From the NCBI GenBank assembly GCA_001777055.1, contig MFCX01000036.1, positions 1-46,903 on the forward strand: a stretch of DNA of 46,903 nt, read 5' to 3'. The notes under the pieces were generated by a model. The model saw only the letters and a program-made list of their open reading frames with translations. It ran no database searches and had not been told where the DNA came from. This document shows positions 7,535 to 14,818 of this stretch, one piece after another. A program made the translations under genes and the position numbers. The first letter of the stretch is position 1; each line of letters begins with the position of its first letter. This DNA comes from Candidatus Daviesbacteria bacterium RIFCSPHIGHO2_02_FULL_39_12. Its GTDB lineage: Bacteria > Patescibacteriota > Microgenomatia > Daviesbacterales > UBA10151.

Positions 7535-9550
7535 ATGCTAGATAAAATAATCTCCTATTTATTCTACCTGCTCTTTTTCCTGACCCCTCTTTTTTGGACA
7601 TCTAAAAATTATGAATTATTTGAATACAATAAGATGATTCTAATTTATGGATTCACGGTTATAATTGTTGGAACCTGGATTCTTAAAATCATTAATCGTA
7701 AATCATTAATCTTTAATCGTACCCCTTTAGATATTCCCTTGCTGCTGTTTTTGCTCGCCAATATTTTATCAACTATTTTTTCCATTGATACCCATACTTC
7801 AATCTGGGGATATTATTCGCGCTCGAATGGCGGTTTATTATCTTTGATATCTTACTTATTGCTTTACTATGCCTTTGTTTCCAATATGGACTTTAAAAAA
7901 GTATTAACTGCCTTAAAGTTTGGCTTGGCTTCCGGCTTTTTAATTTCTTTGTACGCTATACTGGAGCATTTTGGAGTTTCCCCTTCCTGTGTCATCTTAA
8001 GAGGAGAATTTAATGCGGACTGCTGGGTTCAACGGGTGCAGGAAAGAGTTTTTGCTACTTTAGGCCAGCCAAATTGGTTGGCTTCTTATCTTGCCATGTT
8101 AATTTTTCCGGCTTTGTATTTTCTGCAAACTGCCAAAACCAAATTTCAACTTATTACTTATTACTTGTTACTTGTTACTTTCTACCTAGCCTTCACTTTT
8201 ACTTATTCCAGAGGCCCAACATTAGGGTTGATTGTAGGAATGGCGGTATTTATTGTCATGTTATTCTTCGAGGGCCGAACTTTCGACCCGAGAAATTACC
8301 TTATTGCACTTGCATCTTTTTTTATCATTAATCTCCTTTTCGGCTCTGCCTTAACCAGTTTCAGGTTAGTATCCAAATTTGCTGCCCCGACTAGACCTAC
8401 CATTACTCTACCGGCTGCTCCGTCTTCCGGTACTCAGTTGGAAAATGGCGGCACAGAATCAGGCCGAATCAGGTTAATTGTCTGGAAAGGCGCCTTAGAT
8501 ATTTTCAGATCTTACCCTCTTTTTGGCTCAGGTTTAGAAACCTTTGCTTATTCCTATTATCAATACAGACCAACTGAACATAACCTAACTTCTGAATGGG
8601 ATTTTTTATATAACAAAGCACATAATGAATACTTAAATTATTTGGCCACTACAGGGATAGTCGGACTTGGGACATATATGTTAATTATTGGAACATTTAT
8701 ATGGTGGGGTATTAAACAATTCAAAATTCAAAATTCAAAAACTTTTGACTTTGAACTTTTAACTTTTAACTTCGCACTTTTGGCTGCCTATATCTCCTAT
8801 CTCGTTTACAACTTTTTCCTTTTCTCAGTTGTGATAATCGCCGTCTTTTTCTACCTCTTCCCAGCCATGGTTTTTATTGCCGCACAGTCTACAAAACCGG
8901 TCAGAAAACTTTTAACTTTTAACTTTTCACTTTTCACTTATATTGACCGCCGTCCCCTCTATGCTAAAGCTGTCCAAGGTATTGTGATTCTATCCACTGT
9001 CTATCTTCTATTTTCCGTCTTCCAACTTTGGTATGCAGATACAGTTTTTAATAGCGGCGGGAAAGCCCTGGATTCGGGTAATGTTGGCAAAGCCTACAAT
9101 CTATTAGCTGAAGCTGTTGATTTAAATCCGGGTGAACCTTTTTATAGATCAGAATTGGCTTTCTCTGCTGCAGCTTCTGCCGCTGCCTTAAAAGAAACTG
9201 ATGCCACTTTCTCAGCCAGCTTAAAAGATGAAGCCCTTTTACAGACCCGGAAAGTTTTGACTCAAAGTCCTAATAATGTCTCTTTTTGGAGAACAGCTAT
9301 CAGAACTTACTTTGAGCTGGCCGCTTTGGATAATCAATATATTGATTCAACTCTTGAAGCCATAGCGTATACAATTAAGCTTGCCCCCACAGACCCCAAG
9401 CTTTATTACAATAAAGCCCTGGTGTTACAGGCAAAAGGCAAAAAGGAAGAAGAAATTCAAACTTTGCAAACAGCATTGAAGCTTAAGTCAAACTATCCGG
9501 AGGTAATTGACCAGTTAAAACAGGCAACTGAATCAGGAGAAACAAAATAG
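7535..9550 (+). CDS. O-antigen ligase/polymerase-like membrane protein with C-terminal TPRs
   Basis: 671 residues with about 10-12 membrane segments in the first 500 and the Wzy_C/O-antigen-ligase signature: FTYSRGPTLG (about residues 225-234), then the large extracytoplasmic loop PLFGSGLETFAYSYYQYRP and KAHNEYLNYLATTGIVG, whose His and Arg are the usual catalytic residues. After a last membrane segment, residues about 520-665 form TPR-like helices (GKAYNLLAEAVDLNPGEP, PKLYYNKALVLQAKGKKEEE). It probably joins or polymerises surface glycans, or glycosylates exported proteins, outside the membrane. Three separate heptamer arrays (8149, 8718, 8906) encode parts of membrane segments or loops. It leads a plus-strand run into def and fmt. 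Confidence 0.82.
   Translation: MLDKIISYLFYLLFFLTPLFWTSKNYELFEYNKMILIYGFTVIIVGTWILKIINRKSLIFNRTPLDIPLLLFLLANILSTIFSIDTHTSIWGYYSRSNGGLLSLISYLLLYYAFVSNMDFKKVLTALKFGLASGFLISLYAILEHFGVSPSCVILRGEFNADCWVQRVQERVFATLGQPNWLASYLAMLIFPALYFLQTAKTKFQLITYYLLLVTFYLAFTFTYSRGPTLGLIVGMAVFIVMLFFEGRTFDPRNYLIALASFFIINLLFGSALTSFRLVSKFAAPTRPTITLPAAPSSGTQLENGGTESGRIRLIVWKGALDIFRSYPLFGSGLETFAYSYYQYRPTEHNLTSEWDFLYNKAHNEYLNYLATTGIVGLGTYMLIIGTFIWWGIKQFKIQNSKTFDFELLTFNFALLAAYISYLVYNFFLFSVVIIAVFFYLFPAMVFIAAQSTKPVRKLLTFNFSLFTYIDRRPLYAKAVQGIVILSTVYLLFSVFQLWYADTVFNSGGKALDSGNVGKAYNLLAEAVDLNPGEPFYRSELAFSAAASAAALKETDATFSASLKDEALLQTRKVLTQSPNNVSFWRTAIRTYFELAALDNQYIDSTLEAIAYTIKLAPTDPKLYYNKALVLQAKGKKEEEIQTLQTALKLKSNYPEVIDQLKQATESGETK
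8149..8181 (+). repeat. Heptamer array ACTTATT/ACTTGTT inside the O-antigen-ligase-like gene
   Basis: Four units and a partial fifth: ACTTATT twice, ACTTGTT twice, then ACTTT. It encodes part of a membrane segment (LITYYLLLVTFYL). Confidence 0.9.
8718..8780 (+). repeat. Nine-unit heptamer array inside the O-antigen-ligase-like gene
   Basis: Three AATTCAA units pass into six units of form NNACTTT (AAACTTT, TGACTTT, GAACTTT, TAACTTT, TAACTTC, GCACTTT) without losing phase. It encodes a cytoplasmic-looking loop and the start of the next membrane segment. Confidence 0.9.
8906..8940 (+). repeat. Heptamer array AAACTTT/TAACTTT/TCACTTT in the same gene
   Basis: Five consecutive 7-base units of form NNACTTN, the same family of unit as the array at 8739-8780. 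Confidence 0.9.
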
Positions 9551-9570
9551 CTGAAGGCTGATGACTATTT

Positions 9571-9834
9571 ATGAAATCAATCAAAACAGCCATTGCTGAA
9601 GTGAAGTTTAAAGACAGGCCGAAAAACTTAACTAAGGAATTTCAAGTTTATGGCTGTTATTTGGCAGAAAGTTTGGATGACACTAAGCATTATTCCCTTT
9701 ATATTAAATTAGCCAAACAACTTGACAGGAACCTATTAGAAGAAGCTTTGAACTATACTAAAGGTTATTATTCAGCCAAAAGTAAGGCTAAAGTATTTAT
9801 GTGGCGCCTTGGCCAACTGAAAAATCAAAAGTAA
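9571..9834 (+). CDS. Small conserved hypothetical protein
   Basis: 87 residues, soluble, basic, mostly helical by composition, with a central aromatic-rich stretch (YGCYLAESLDDTKHYSLYIKLAKQL) and a C-terminal NYTKGYYSAKSKAKVFMWRLGQL. No signal peptide or membrane segment and no catalytic motif I recognise. It starts 20 bases after the ligase-like gene with a GAAGG-like ribosome-binding site upstream, and ends 19 bases before def, so it is probably cotranscribed. The conserved-looking Trp/Tyr pattern suggests a protein- or nucleic-acid-binding role, but I cannot name one. Confidence 0.7.
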   Translation: MKSIKTAIAEVKFKDRPKNLTKEFQVYGCYLAESLDDTKHYSLYIKLAKQLDRNLLEEALNYTKGYYSAKSKAKVFMWRLGQLKNQK

Positions 9835-9853
9835 AAAATGTTACAATTTCTTC

Positions 9854-10369
9854 ATGGATATTGTTAAAGCGCCTGATGTGAGACTACGGGTTCAGACCAA
9901 ACCTGTAAAAAAAATAAATGCTTCTTTAGTAAATACCTTAAAGCAGATGATCAAACTGACCAAAACCTTTAAGGATCCTGAGGGAGTAGGACTTGCCTCA
10001 ACTCAGGTAGGTTTGAATGAACGTTTTTTTGTGGCTAAAAATAGTAAGCAGTTTATGATGGTAATAAATCCCAAAATTGAATCTGTTTCCAAAAGAACTA
10101 AAATTTATTTTGAGGGCTGTCTTTCTATACCTAATATGTGGGGAAACACTAGAAGACATATAAGTATAAGGGTTACTTTCCAAAATGAAACAGGCAAGCA
10201 AACAACATTGACTTTAAAAGGAGTTCTAGCCTGGATTTTTCAGCATGAAATTGATCATTTAAACGGTATTTTATTTTCTGATAGAGTTTTAGAACAAAAA
10301 GGTAAGTTTTATAAATACACCGGCAAAGATAAAACCGGAACAGATATGTTTGAGGAAGTAACAATATAA
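9854..10369 (+). CDS. def: Peptide deformylase
   Basis: Metalloenzyme that removes the formyl group from nascent proteins. 171 residues. All three motifs are seen: motif 1 GVGLASTQVG (Ser-Thr in place of Ala-Pro), motif 2 EGCLSIPN (the Cys metal ligand) and motif 3 QHEIDHLNG (two His ligands and the catalytic Glu). The tail KYTGKDKTGTDMFEEVTI is longer than usual. It is directly followed by fmt, the enzyme that adds the formyl group, so the formyl-methionine cycle is encoded as a pair. Confidence 0.95.
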   Translation: MDIVKAPDVRLRVQTKPVKKINASLVNTLKQMIKLTKTFKDPEGVGLASTQVGLNERFFVAKNSKQFMMVINPKIESVSKRTKIYFEGCLSIPNMWGNTRRHISIRVTFQNETGKQTTLTLKGVLAWIFQHEIDHLNGILFSDRVLEQKGKFYKYTGKDKTGTDMFEEVTI

Positions 10370-10372
10370 AAA

Positions 10373-10421
10373 AACTCAAATGTTAAAACTCAAAACTGAA
10401 ACGCAAAACTTCAAACTTAAG
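10373..10421 (+). repeat. Heptamer array across the fmt start codon
   Basis: Seven consecutive units: AACTCAA, ATGTTAA, AACTCAA, AACTGAA, ACGCAAA, ACTTCAA, ACTTAAG. The ATG used for fmt is itself part of unit 2. Confidence 0.85.
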
Positions 10422-11141
10422 ATAATTTTTCTCGGAACACCTCAATTTGTACAACCTATTAAGCAGGAGTTAAAAAAACATTTTTTTCTAGTGAAATTGT
10501 TAAAAGAGGCTGACTTGGCGGTAGTTGCAGCTTATGGCAGGATTTTAACCAAAGAAGAATTAAATCTGCCAAAATATGGCAGTCTCAATGTCCACCCTTC
10601 TCTGCTGCCTAAATACCGCGGTCCCTCACCTATCCAGACAGCTATTTTAAACAACAACAAAACATCAGGAATTACCATAATAAAAATGGATGAAAAAGCA
10701 GATCACGGACCGATAATCTATCAAGAGAGTTTAGACCTTTCTGATAGTGATAATTGTGATATGTTGAGTAAAAAGATGTTTCTTCGCGCAAGTGAAATTT
10801 TACCCCAAGTAATTGAAAATTTTATATCAGGGAAAATCAAACTAGTTGAGCAAAATCATTCCAAAGCAACCTTTACTCAACACCTAACTAAGGAGGATGG
10901 TTACTTTACCATTAATAATCCTCCATCAGCTGAAATTTTGGATAGAATGATAAGGGCCTACTATCTTTGGCCGGGTGTATGGACTAAGTGGAGAGTCAAG
11001 AGTCTAGAGTCAAGAGTCAAGGAAAAAATAGTAAAATTCCTTCCAGGCAAGCAGATCCAAATGGAAGGGAAAAAACCCATTTCTTTTAATGATTTTTTAA
11101 ATGGCTACCCCGATTTTCCTCTAAAAAATCATCATTTATGA
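10380..11141 (+). CDS. fmt: Miniature methionyl-tRNA formyltransferase
   Basis: Formylates initiator Met-tRNA using 10-formyl-THF. The Rossmann start IIFLGTPQF, the substrate site SLNVHPSLLPKYRGPSPIQ (catalytic Asn and His) and DEKADHGPI (catalytic Asp) are all present. At 253 residues it is well below the usual 310 or so. About 50 residues are missing between the first beta-strand and LAVVAAYGRIL, including the TQPD-type segment, and the C-terminal tRNA-binding domain is cut short and ends in a heptamer-encoded stretch. The first 13 residues (MLKLKTETQNFKL) are also heptamer-encoded, so translation may initiate at this ATG only because the array supplied it. It overlaps the convergent sigma gene by 10 bases. 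Confidence 0.85.
   Translation: MLKLKTETQNFKLKIIFLGTPQFVQPIKQELKKHFFLVKLLKEADLAVVAAYGRILTKEELNLPKYGSLNVHPSLLPKYRGPSPIQTAILNNNKTSGITIIKMDEKADHGPIIYQESLDLSDSDNCDMLSKKMFLRASEILPQVIENFISGKIKLVEQNHSKATFTQHLTKEDGYFTINNPPSAEILDRMIRAYYLWPGVWTKWRVKSLESRVKEKIVKFLPGKQIQMEGKKPISFNDFLNGYPDFPLKNHHL
10994..11021 (+). repeat. Heptamer array AGTCAAG/AGTCTAG inside the fmt 3' part
   Basis: Four units: AGTCAAG, AGTCTAG, AGTCAAG, AGTCAAG. Related GACTCTA/GTCTAGA units form the array at 14120-14175. Confidence 0.88.
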
Positions 11142-11608
11142 TCTTCTCGCCATCTATGAATTCTGCTTTTAACAGCAGGCACTTCCACTCCAGTCATTGC
11201 TGCAATTTCAGGGGCAGTATACCCTGCTAATTTTAAAGCCATACACGGCTCTTCTCCTGCTTCTCTGATAGTCTCTGAGAGTATCGCAATAGTTTCAGCT
11301 GACGAAGAAGTTCCTAACTTTTCAGAAAAAAGGCTTTCCAAGCTTTGCAGCCGTCCTCCGCCTCGTTTTGCTGCAGAATTAGCTCTATAAAACATCCCTG
11401 CTGCATTTCGTACAACTTCATATAAAAAGGTCCGTTCGCTGGAACGTCCCTCAAACGGTTGCCCCCTCAATAATGCTTCTGCCGCATTTTGCATTACATC
11501 AGCTGCGTCTTGCGGATTTCCGGTAAACCACCTGGCCGCTGTTTCTATGAAATCTTTATGGTATTCAAACATTCCACCTACCTGCTTACTTCTAGCTTGT
11601 TCAACCAT
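11132..11608 (-). CDS. ECF-like sigma-70 family factor
   Basis: 158 residues with two sigma regions. Region 2 spans about 15-75: FIETAARWFTGNPQDAADVMQNAAEALLRG, then SSERTFLYEVVRNAAG, matching the 'DAEDVVQ...RTWLYRIARN' pattern. Region 4 spans about 118-155, a helix-turn-helix in GYTAPEIAAMTGVEVPAVKSRIHRWRE. A Gly/Arg-rich linker (AAKRGGGR) joins them, and regions 1 and 3 are absent, as in the ECF class. The start is supported by AAAGGA six bases upstream. Its leader carries an intrinsic terminator that ends right at this ribosome-binding site (see 11620). Divergent from the PrkA-type kinase, with shared promoter DNA. No anti-sigma factor is adjacent. Confidence 0.8.
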   Translation of the reverse strand: MVEQARSKQVGGMFEYHKDFIETAARWFTGNPQDAADVMQNAAEALLRGQPFEGRSSERTFLYEVVRNAAGMFYRANSAAKRGGGRLQSLESLFSEKLGTSSSAETIAILSETIREAGEEPCMALKLAGYTAPEIAAMTGVEVPAVKSRIHRWREDHK

Positions 11609-11619
11609 ATTTTTCCTTT

Positions 11620-11645
11620 AAAAAACCGCCTTTTTGAAGGCGGTT
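11620..11645 (-). terminator. Attenuator terminator in the sigma-factor leader
   Basis: Reading on the minus strand: AACCGCCTTC, AAAA loop region, GGCGGTTTTTT. The T-run touches the ribosome-binding site (11614-11619), so termination would occur before the gene can be translated. An upstream segment (11684-11694, minus GGGGTGGTTCT) can pair with AGAACCGCC of the terminator's 5' arm, and GCCACC (11705-11710) can pair with the GGTGG of that segment, a three-way switch. Confidence 0.8.
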
Positions 11646-11752
11646 CTAAATTTCATCCCTTTTAATTTCAGGATTAAATATTCAGAACCACCCCTCATAA
11701 ACAAGGTGGCGCTGACCCATAATTTTAGTTAAAAAGCATGATTGCATATCTA
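11620..11752 (-). promoter_or_regulatory. Regulatory 5' leader of the sigma-factor gene
   Basis: About 130 bases of transcribed leader between the predicted start site and the terminator, containing the anti-antiterminator, antiterminator and terminator segments described at 11620-11645. I could not match it to a known riboswitch class. The ligand or trans-acting factor is unknown. Confidence 0.6.
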
Positions 11753-11758
11753 AAATAG

Positions 11759-11787
11759 AAATTACTATAGTACTTCCTCTTTGTCAA
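11759..11787 (-). promoter_or_regulatory. Sigma-70-type promoter for the sigma-factor leader
   Basis: Minus strand: -35 TTGACA (11782-11787), 17-base spacer, -10 TAATTT (11759-11764). The -35 overlaps the TTG at 11781 that begins the longest open frame of the divergent kinase gene. Confidence 0.7.
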
Positions 11788-11819
11788 GCGACAGTTGGAG
11801 TGTTAGAATAGCCTACGCT

Positions 11820-13877
11820 ATGGCAGCTTTTCCGGAAAGCAAAACCACTTTATATGATTTTCTGCTTACACAAATCCGGGAAGGAGAAACAAGACGTGCT
11901 GCTATTCCATTTGGCTCATATTTGCAAGATATAACATTGAGACTAACAAAAGCCCGCGCTGCAGCAGAGGTTTTAAGACAAGCTGATACATTAACCGATG
12001 AAGCCAGAATAACCCTTGAGAGAACCTCCTCATTCAGACCAATTTCTCATTCCGGAGATATTATGGTTCAGGCAGTCACCTCATATCCTCATTTTAAAAA
12101 TGAATCAGGACAAGAACAGTATGCCTTTTTTACCGGCCGGGGAGAAAGGAATATGGTATACGGAAACAGTTATCAGCTTGGCTTGATTGTAACTTTTATG
12201 GCTGACAGACTATCCAGAATCCCCGGGCTTGGCAAAGCGCTTTTTTTGTTTGCGCCAACTGGAGCCGGCAAATCAAAAATTGTTGATGCATTAAAAGCAG
12301 GATATGAGGATTATACAAGAGATGAAATGCAATATACAATTACAGGTTGTCCATATCAGGATGAACCCCTGCTTCTTTTACCCAAAGAGGCGAGAATATT
12401 ACTAGAAAAAGAACATGGAATCGTTCTTGAACAAGAACTCTGCAACTCATGCGAAACTAAACGCCATCAGGCAATTGGCAGCGAAAAAGGTATTCTAGAT
12501 GTAGAGATTGAACCAATTGAATTCTCGGCTGACCGAGGAACCGGTTTAATTACAATTAAGCCGGAAATGACAGAGAGTTTTGATCAACCGGAAGTACGGG
12601 ATGCTATACTGGATAGAATTCGCCGGGCCAATCGGGGTATATTGGAGATTGCTGAACTATTTCTTCACTCTCCCCCCTTTTTGAAAGCTCTGATGGGAAT
12701 TATTAGGGAACGAAGATTATCTTACAAAGGCATTGAATACCACCCTCAATTTGTTATTCTTACTCATGCAACCAATACTGATGTGACAAGGTTTATTCAG
12801 CTGGTTTCAGATAAAAAAATTGAAATAGATTCTGCAGCTTTCTTCCAACGATTAACAACAGTAAATCTACCCTATATTCTCTCTCTTTCCGATGAAGCAA
12901 CACTGTATAAAAACTCTTTTGCTCAAAGCGGCTATACCTTTCATATCTCCCCCCAAACCCTTGAGAAGGTAGGAATGGTGGCGCTGGCATCCCGTCTGAC
13001 TAGATCTGACATACCGGAAGTTGATATAGACACAAAAGTAGAAATATATAATGGCGGCAAAACAGACAAATTCACCCAGAAGGACAGAAGAGGAATCGAA
13101 GAGGAAGGCAGACAGAAAAAAGAAGGACTTAGCGGTATCTCCCCCGTACAGATGATTGAGCTTTTGACACAAGCCTTAAAGGAAAATCCCCGTTGCATTA
13201 ATCCTGCACAAACGCTAAATGCCTTGGAAATATACATTATTATGCAGCCGGCAGACTACCCGAGGAAATACGAACTTCTTACCACAATAAGAAATCAGCG
13301 GGCTAAATATGAGGCTTGGCTTGAGAAAACTGTAAAACAGGCATTTCGAGGCGATCATGAAAGCGCCTGTCAAAAAGAATTCCACTATTATCTTGAACAA
13401 GCAGAGGCATCTGCGGGAGGAATGAAAGTGTATGATCCAATTTCAAGAGAAAACGTTGAGCCTGATGAGGTATTCATGCGGCAGGTGGAGGTGATTATAG
13501 GAACCAGCGAATACGCTAAAAAAATATTCAGAAAAGAAATCTTAACTGATCCTGTTTTTACAAACCGGCAACGCGATTATGCAAAAAACCCCGTAAAATA
13601 TACAGAGCTGCCGAAATTCAAAGATGCTTTTGAAAGAAAGATAACCGGTATGTCTGAGCAGGATGTTGAAGATACGATTCTTGTACTTCTTCATACACCT
13701 GCCGAACAACAAATATCGCTTGATGTTTCAGGTCGAAAAAGGGCTGCTTTGCTTAACACAGCAAGGAAAAATATGATCGAACAGCAGGGATTTTGCCAGG
13801 ACTGCGCACCGCAACTCCTTCTGCAAACAGCAAAAGTTATCCATACCAGGACAGGCAAGGTTGTTACTGCCTTGTGA
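11820..13877 (+). CDS. prkA: PrkA-type AAA+ serine protein kinase
   Basis: PrkA (YeaG) family: an AAA+ ATPase core followed by a kinase-like C-terminal part. Seen: P-loop APTGAGKSKI (about residues 145-154), CPYQDEPLLLLPKEAR (family CPMHEEPL motif), a CNSC pair, ANRGILEIAELF (Walker B/sensor region of the family) and QFVILTHATNTD. 685 residues from this ATG, close to the family's 630-680. An upstream in-frame TTG at 11781 would add 13 residues but sits in the promoter region of the divergent gene, so I prefer the ATG. In Bacillus and E. coli, PrkA works in stress or sporulation responses beside SpoVR or YeaH; neither is here. The partner visible is the divergent sigma factor. Confidence 0.85.
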   Translation: MAAFPESKTTLYDFLLTQIREGETRRAAIPFGSYLQDITLRLTKARAAAEVLRQADTLTDEARITLERTSSFRPISHSGDIMVQAVTSYPHFKNESGQEQYAFFTGRGERNMVYGNSYQLGLIVTFMADRLSRIPGLGKALFLFAPTGAGKSKIVDALKAGYEDYTRDEMQYTITGCPYQDEPLLLLPKEARILLEKEHGIVLEQELCNSCETKRHQAIGSEKGILDVEIEPIEFSADRGTGLITIKPEMTESFDQPEVRDAILDRIRRANRGILEIAELFLHSPPFLKALMGIIRERRLSYKGIEYHPQFVILTHATNTDVTRFIQLVSDKKIEIDSAAFFQRLTTVNLPYILSLSDEATLYKNSFAQSGYTFHISPQTLEKVGMVALASRLTRSDIPEVDIDTKVEIYNGGKTDKFTQKDRRGIEEEGRQKKEGLSGISPVQMIELLTQALKENPRCINPAQTLNALEIYIIMQPADYPRKYELLTTIRNQRAKYEAWLEKTVKQAFRGDHESACQKEFHYYLEQAEASAGGMKVYDPISRENVEPDEVFMRQVEVIIGTSEYAKKIFRKEILTDPVFTNRQRDYAKNPVKYTELPKFKDAFERKITGMSEQDVEDTILVLLHTPAEQQISLDVSGRKRAALLNTARKNMIEQQGFCQDCAPQLLLQTAKVIHTRTGKVVTAL

Positions 13878-14094
13878 GTTGTTCTTTTGGATAAGGCCGG
13901 GAAGTACTCTTTACAATTCTTAAACACTTTGTGCAATACTTTTTGCCTTTAAATAAATGCAAATTGGGTTTTTGCATTCTTTTGTGAATTGGAGCGCGCA
14001 AAGCCCAGACGCCTCCCGCACCGGATGAACCTTTTTTGTGCCTTGAATATGAAATAATATTTTTGCCTTTTCCACAGCGTAAACATGCTAACAT
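13864..14094 (-). CDS. rpmB: Ribosomal protein bL28
   Basis: 76 residues. Zinc-ribbon-like CLRCGKGKN at the N-terminus, SYSRHKKGSSGAGGVWALRAPIHKRMQKPNLHLFKGKKYCTKCLRIVKS following. The KPNLH and CTKCLR pattern with a second Cys pair is the extended L28 form seen in CPR genomes. Large-subunit protein. It overlaps the 3' end of the convergent kinase gene by 14 bases. Confidence 0.9.
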   Translation of the reverse strand: MLACLRCGKGKNIISYSRHKKGSSGAGGVWALRAPIHKRMQKPNLHLFKGKKYCTKCLRIVKSTSRPYPKEQLTRQ

Positions 14095-14119
14095 GTGGTA
14101 AACTATAACATAATAAGTA

Positions 14120-14175
14120 ACTAGCGTCTAGGAACGTAAAGTCTAGACTCTTGACTCTAGCGACTAGACTCTAAC
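14120..14175 (+). repeat. Heptamer array directly upstream of the M50 protease start
   Basis: Eight degenerate 7-base units; the last five are clear: GTCTAGA, CTCTTGA, CTCTAGC, GACTAGA, CTCTAAC. The ATG at 14177 follows immediately, leaving no room for a normal ribosome-binding site. Confidence 0.75.
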
Positions 14176-14176
14176 T

Positions 14177-14812
14177 ATGCCGGAATTTTATGCTCTATCT
14201 ATAATAGTTTTACTTTTTTCAGTAATTATCCATGAGGTCATGCATGGGTTTGTGGCGCTGAAATTTGGGGATACTACGGCTGAAAGGGCCGGCAGGCTAA
14301 CTTTAAATCCCGTCCCTCATATTGACCTATTCGGCACTATTTTATTACCTGCATTATTAATCTTTACCGGCTCTCCAATCCTTTTTGGCTGGGCTAAACC
14401 GGTTCCGGTTAATCCTTTAAATTTTTCTAATTTAAGAAAAGGTGAATTATTGGTATCTACGGCCGGCATTTTGGCAAATTTCAGTCTGGCCATAGCAGCT
14501 GCGCTTATTTACCATCTGCTGAATGTTTTACCGCAAAGTTTCCCCTTTTTAATCGGGGCGCTATTAAAATTCACCGTCATGATTAACCTGGTTTTGGGAA
14601 TATTTAATCTTTTCCCGATTCCTCCTTTGGACGGTTCAAAGATTTTGCTGTCCCAGTTGCCGTATAATTTAGCCAAAGAATATCAAAAACTTGAGCCATA
14701 TGGATTTTTATTACTTTTGATTCTAATGATGGTGCCTTTTGGGGGAGGTTCCCTGCTGCAGGTAATTTTAGGGTCTATTGTTCAATCCCTCAGCAGTTTA
14801 CTTGGTTTCTGA
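14177..14812 (+). CDS. Site-2 protease family zinc metalloprotease (M50)
   Basis: Intramembrane protease of 211 residues with five to six membrane segments. The zinc-binding HExxH is HEVMHGF (residues 19-25), in a first membrane segment, and the third ligand motif is NLFPIPPLDGSKIL at about 144-157. No PDZ domain, so it belongs to the small S2P-like group (YwhC/FpvA-type) rather than RseP. Substrate unknown; the nearby sigma factor makes regulated proteolysis an attractive but unproven link. It ends just before the IS element at 14819. Confidence 0.88.
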   Translation: MPEFYALSIIVLLFSVIIHEVMHGFVALKFGDTTAERAGRLTLNPVPHIDLFGTILLPALLIFTGSPILFGWAKPVPVNPLNFSNLRKGELLVSTAGILANFSLAIAAALIYHLLNVLPQSFPFLIGALLKFTVMINLVLGIFNLFPIPPLDGSKILLSQLPYNLAKEYQKLEPYGFLLLLILMMVPFGGGSLLQVILGSIVQSLSSLLGF

Positions 14813-14818
14813 GATAAT

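Noticed and set aside
11781..11819. TTG start for the PrkA-type gene
   Set aside because: It lies in the divergent promoter and is not preceded by a ribosome-binding site; the added 13 residues are not family-like. It is not fully excluded.
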